From contig NZ_JAFA01000002.1 in the NCBI RefSeq assembly GCF_000519185.1, forward strand, positions 367,003 to 431,002: a stretch of DNA of 64,000 bases, written 5' to 3'. The DNA is from Paraburkholderia nodosa DSM 21604. Lineage in GTDB: Bacteria > Pseudomonadota > Gammaproteobacteria > Burkholderiales > Burkholderiaceae. The notes beneath the pieces were generated by a model. That model did not search any database. It saw only the letters and a list, made by a program, of their open reading frames with translations, and was not told the origin of the DNA. Below are positions 62,189 through 64,000 of this stretch, piece by piece. Each line of letters begins with the position of its first letter. The first letter of the stretch is position 1. A program made the translations under genes and the position numbers.

Positions 62189-62554
62189 TTATTGTTGTTT
62201 CGGTTTCTTCATGAGGAAGTCCATATAGGTCGACGACTCCGGGAAGAGGTGCTTCTCGGCGTCGAATTCCTGCATGGCTTGCGTGTCGTTGCCGACGTTC
62301 GCGTAGAGCAAGCCCAGTTGCGCATGGAATCCGGGCGGCGGCATGTTGCCCTTCGCGCGGATCTCCTGCAGCGACTTCTCGAGCACATCGATCTGTTGCT
62401 GCGGCGCCTTCTCTCCCTTCAGGTAGTCGTAGACCTCAGGCTGATAGCCGCTCCACTGGTAGAGCGGCGGCGTGGTGTTCGCGCAGCCTGCGAGCAGCAG
62501 CGTTGCCGCCGTGATGGGCAGGCAGAGTCCCCGAAGCGTGCCGATGTATTTCAT
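62189..62554 (-). CDS. DUF4810 family lipoprotein
   Basis: 121 residues. Signal and lipobox GLCLPITAATLLLAGC, followed by the family motif PPLYQWSGYQPEVYDYLKG and a helical, TPR-like rest (PPPGFHAQLGLLYANVGNDT). It is the middle gene of the CsgG-DUF4810-DUF799 trio, 14 bases before the DUF799 start. GGGG lies six bases ahead of the ATG. Role unknown; probably part of an envelope complex with its neighbours. Confidence 0.87.
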   Translation of the reverse strand: MKYIGTLRGLCLPITAATLLLAGCANTTPPLYQWSGYQPEVYDYLKGEKAPQQQIDVLEKSLQEIRAKGNMPPPGFHAQLGLLYANVGNDTQAMQEFDAEKHLFPESSTYMDFLMKKPKQQ

Positions 62555-62612
62555 GAAAACCCCGTATGAGTAGTTGTTCTGATCTAGCGTGAAGCGCGGA
62601 CGACGTGGGCGG

Positions 62613-63290
62613 TCAGTGAGCGGTGCGCAGCGCGCCCGCGTCGACCTGGTCGGCCAGATGGTTGACCGCTTCCTGGATCGCGAGCTCGAGCACCTTGCCA
62701 TTGAGCGTCGAGTCGTAGCTCGCGGTGCCGCCAAAGCCAACGATCTCGCGGTTCGAAAGGCTGTACTCGCCCGCGCCCTGCGCCGACGCGACGACTTCCG
62801 AAGTCGTGGTATCGACAACGTTGATGCTCACCTTCGCGTAAGCGATCTGGTTTTTACCGCTGCCGAGAATGCCGAACAGTTGGTGATCGCCGACTTCCTT
62901 GCGACCGAACTCAGTGACGTCGCCGGTAATGACATAGTTGGCGCCCTTGATCGCCTGGGCTTTCTTGGTGAAGCCCGCTTCCTGGCGGATCTCGTCGAGG
63001 TTGTCGCGATCGAGCACGCTGAAGCGGCCGCTTTGCTGCATCGACGTGATCAGGATGGTCTTTGCCTGGCCGCCGAGGCGGTCGATGCCGTCGGAGAAGA
63101 TGCCGCGCATGTAGCTCGAGCGATTGTCGAACTTGCCGACTGCGATCTGTACCGGCTTGCCGACGGCAGGGCGCTGCGCGCTGGCGACTGGCGGCACCGG
63201 CAGCGAGCGCGACGACTCCGTCGCGCATCCGCCAAGGGCCACGATGGCGACGGCGGCAAGGACCGCACCGCACGTTTTGGACGATTTCAT
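62613..63290 (-). CDS. CsgG/HfaB family lipoprotein
   Basis: 225 residues. Lipoprotein signal AVLAAVAIVALGGC (lipobox LGGC) and CsgG-like core: VGKFDNRSSYMRGIFSDGID, MQQSGRFSVLDRDNLDEIRQ and ANYVITGDVTEFGRK. CsgG itself is a curli secretion pore; this branch, without curli genes, forms the first gene of the GNA1164-1163-1162-like trio and more likely acts as an envelope assembly or stress protein. Start preceded by AGGAGAATTC. Confidence 0.88.
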   Translation of the reverse strand: MKSSKTCGAVLAAVAIVALGGCATESSRSLPVPPVASAQRPAVGKPVQIAVGKFDNRSSYMRGIFSDGIDRLGGQAKTILITSMQQSGRFSVLDRDNLDEIRQEAGFTKKAQAIKGANYVITGDVTEFGRKEVGDHQLFGILGSGKNQIAYAKVSINVVDTTTSEVVASAQGAGEYSLSNREIVGFGGTASYDSTLNGKVLELAIQEAVNHLADQVDAGALRTAH

Positions 63291-63766
63291 GAATTCTCCT
63301 TGTTGTCAGGACAGAAACGGCTGGACAAGGGGAGATTGGCGAGATGCGGTACCAGACGGCGGCGGCGGCGTGCACGCGGAGCACGCAGGGCGTCCTCGCA
63401 AGCGTCGTTGCGGCGGAGATAGAGGGCGCAGTGCGTCGCTGCGCGCGCAGTCATTCCAGCGGTCGTGCATGTTTCTCGCTTCCCGCACGCGAGCGCATGC
63501 GTGGAAGCTCCCCGGTTCTTATTGGTGTAGCGTGTGGTCTTTAGTTGGTAGTTAATGACTACACACGCATGTATCGGCCGGGTTAGGGAGAAACTTTAGG
63601 AAAGCTGCAATTTAATGCGAATTGGATTTTTATTTGCGCGATTTCTGAGGCGTATTGACGCACGCATGAAATGCTATTCAAAGCGGTTTGGAGATTTTCG
63701 CTTTGGCTATCGACCGCGAATAAATCAGGTCGCTGGGAATGATCGTTTTTTCTTGCGCCCAAAACG
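63291..63766. promoter_or_regulatory. Gap between lipoprotein operon and rRNA operon end
   Basis: This 476-base gap should contain the promoter of the csgG-like operon (minus). An imperfect inverted repeat, GCGTGTGGTC (63530-63539) and GACTACACACGC (63557-63568), is the only structure I see. No frame looks coding. Confidence 0.35.
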
Positions 63767-63806
63767 CCAGAACCCCGGTGCTCTCTGGGAGACACCGGGG
63801 TTCTGG
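63767..63806 (-). terminator. Terminator of the rRNA operon
   Basis: A perfect 14-base stem, CCAGAACCCCGGTG (63767-63780) with CACCGGGGTTCTGG (63793-63806) around a 12-base loop, lies directly after the 5S gene on the minus strand. The T-run after it is short (CGTTTTGGG). Confidence 0.88.
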
Positions 63807-63823
63807 ACGTTACAGCATAAGGA

Positions 63824-63938
63824 GCCTGACGATTACCTACTTTCACACGGGCAATCCGCACTATCATCGGCGTGGAGCTGTTTCACGGTCCTGTTCGGGA
63901 TGGGAAGGGGTGGGACCAGCTCGCTATGGTCATCAGGC
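63824..63938 (-). rRNA. rrf: 5S ribosomal RNA
   Basis: The reverse complement reads as a complete beta-proteobacterial 5S rRNA of about 115 bases. It contains CCCACCCCTTCCCATCCCGA, then GAACAGGACCGTGAAACAGC, and the ends GCCTGA / TCAGGC pair as helix I. Ends are set by that helix and may be off by a base or two. It marks the 3' end of an rRNA operon transcribed leftwards. Confidence 0.95.
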
Positions 63939-64000
63939 TTGACGGGTTGCTGCGTCGCGGTGTTATCGCGCCACAGCCAATCGGGAAGAAGCGTAAAGAG
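63939..64000 (-). other. 23S-5S intergenic spacer (partial)
   Basis: The last 62 bases upstream of the 5S gene show no coding or tRNA feature and fit the spacer before the end of a 23S gene that should lie just beyond the window. Confidence 0.6.

Noticed and set aside
1..64000. Transposases, integrases, CRISPR arrays, tRNA genes, phage genes
   Set aside because: None seen on either strand. The accessory character of 17-26 kb comes from regulators and oxidoreductases, not from visible mobile elements.

Overview
The window is GC-rich bacterial DNA of Burkholderiaceae type (Burkholderia / Paraburkholderia / Caballeronia). The grounds are codon bias, OmpC-type beta-proteobacterial porins, the density of LysR regulators, a Burkholderia-style RpoD and the 5S rRNA sequence. 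I see no tRNA, CRISPR array, transposase or phage gene. The rpoD-like gene diverges from the usual Burkholderia sequence as I remember it. Together with an rRNA operon end next to catabolic and envelope genes, this would fit a secondary chromosome, but that is inference.

Bases 1-6.3 kb hold a cut SDR oxidoreductase divergent from a LysR gene, a metallo-beta-lactamase/LysE pair, a decayed spot (a frameshifted secreted protein and a GST fragment), another LysR gene and a zinc alcohol dehydrogenase. From 6.3 to 10.2 kb a SulP transporter diverges from nasT-nasS. The shared gap carries a textbook sigma-54 promoter with two NtrC-type sites about 112 and 142 bp upstream of the predicted start. From 10.2 to 16.8 kb come a monooxygenase, an FAD oxidase, a porin and a two-gene (split) gallate/protocatechuate 4,5-dioxygenase. 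A GntR gene and an unusual LysR protein with two DNA-binding domains follow.

From 16.8 to 25.5 kb is a regulator-rich accessory stretch. It contains a MarR-GNAT fusion with a perfect operator over its own start codon, an isochorismatase-fold protein lacking its catalytic residues, an SDR/reductase pair, two further LysR genes, LysE and cupin genes, and an Old Yellow Enzyme fused to the duplicated 5' end of the neighbouring SDR gene. From 25.5 to 34.4 kb a porin and a three-part ABC importer face a TctDE-type two-component system, with a class V aminotransferase beyond it. From 34.5 to 35.9 kb lie galC and galB, the last two steps of gallate / protocatechuate 4,5-cleavage. With the dioxygenase at 13-14 kb they describe gallate to pyruvate plus oxaloacetate in two separated loci; no galD is visible. 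A TonB siderophore-type receptor and an O-methyltransferase follow.

From 39.9 to 55.1 kb a complete E. coli-like (type II) cellulose locus runs on the plus strand in the order bcsB-Z-C-E-F-Q-A-G-R. It covers synthase, export, c-di-GMP control and phosphoethanolamine modification. From 55.2 to 59 kb are two methyltransferases, a GFA protein and a small unknown locus (an HTH protein divergent from two uncharacterised proteins). The right end carries an rpoD homologue, the conserved CsgG / DUF4810 / DUF799 lipoprotein trio, and the terminator and 5S gene of an rRNA operon on the minus strand that continues beyond the window.
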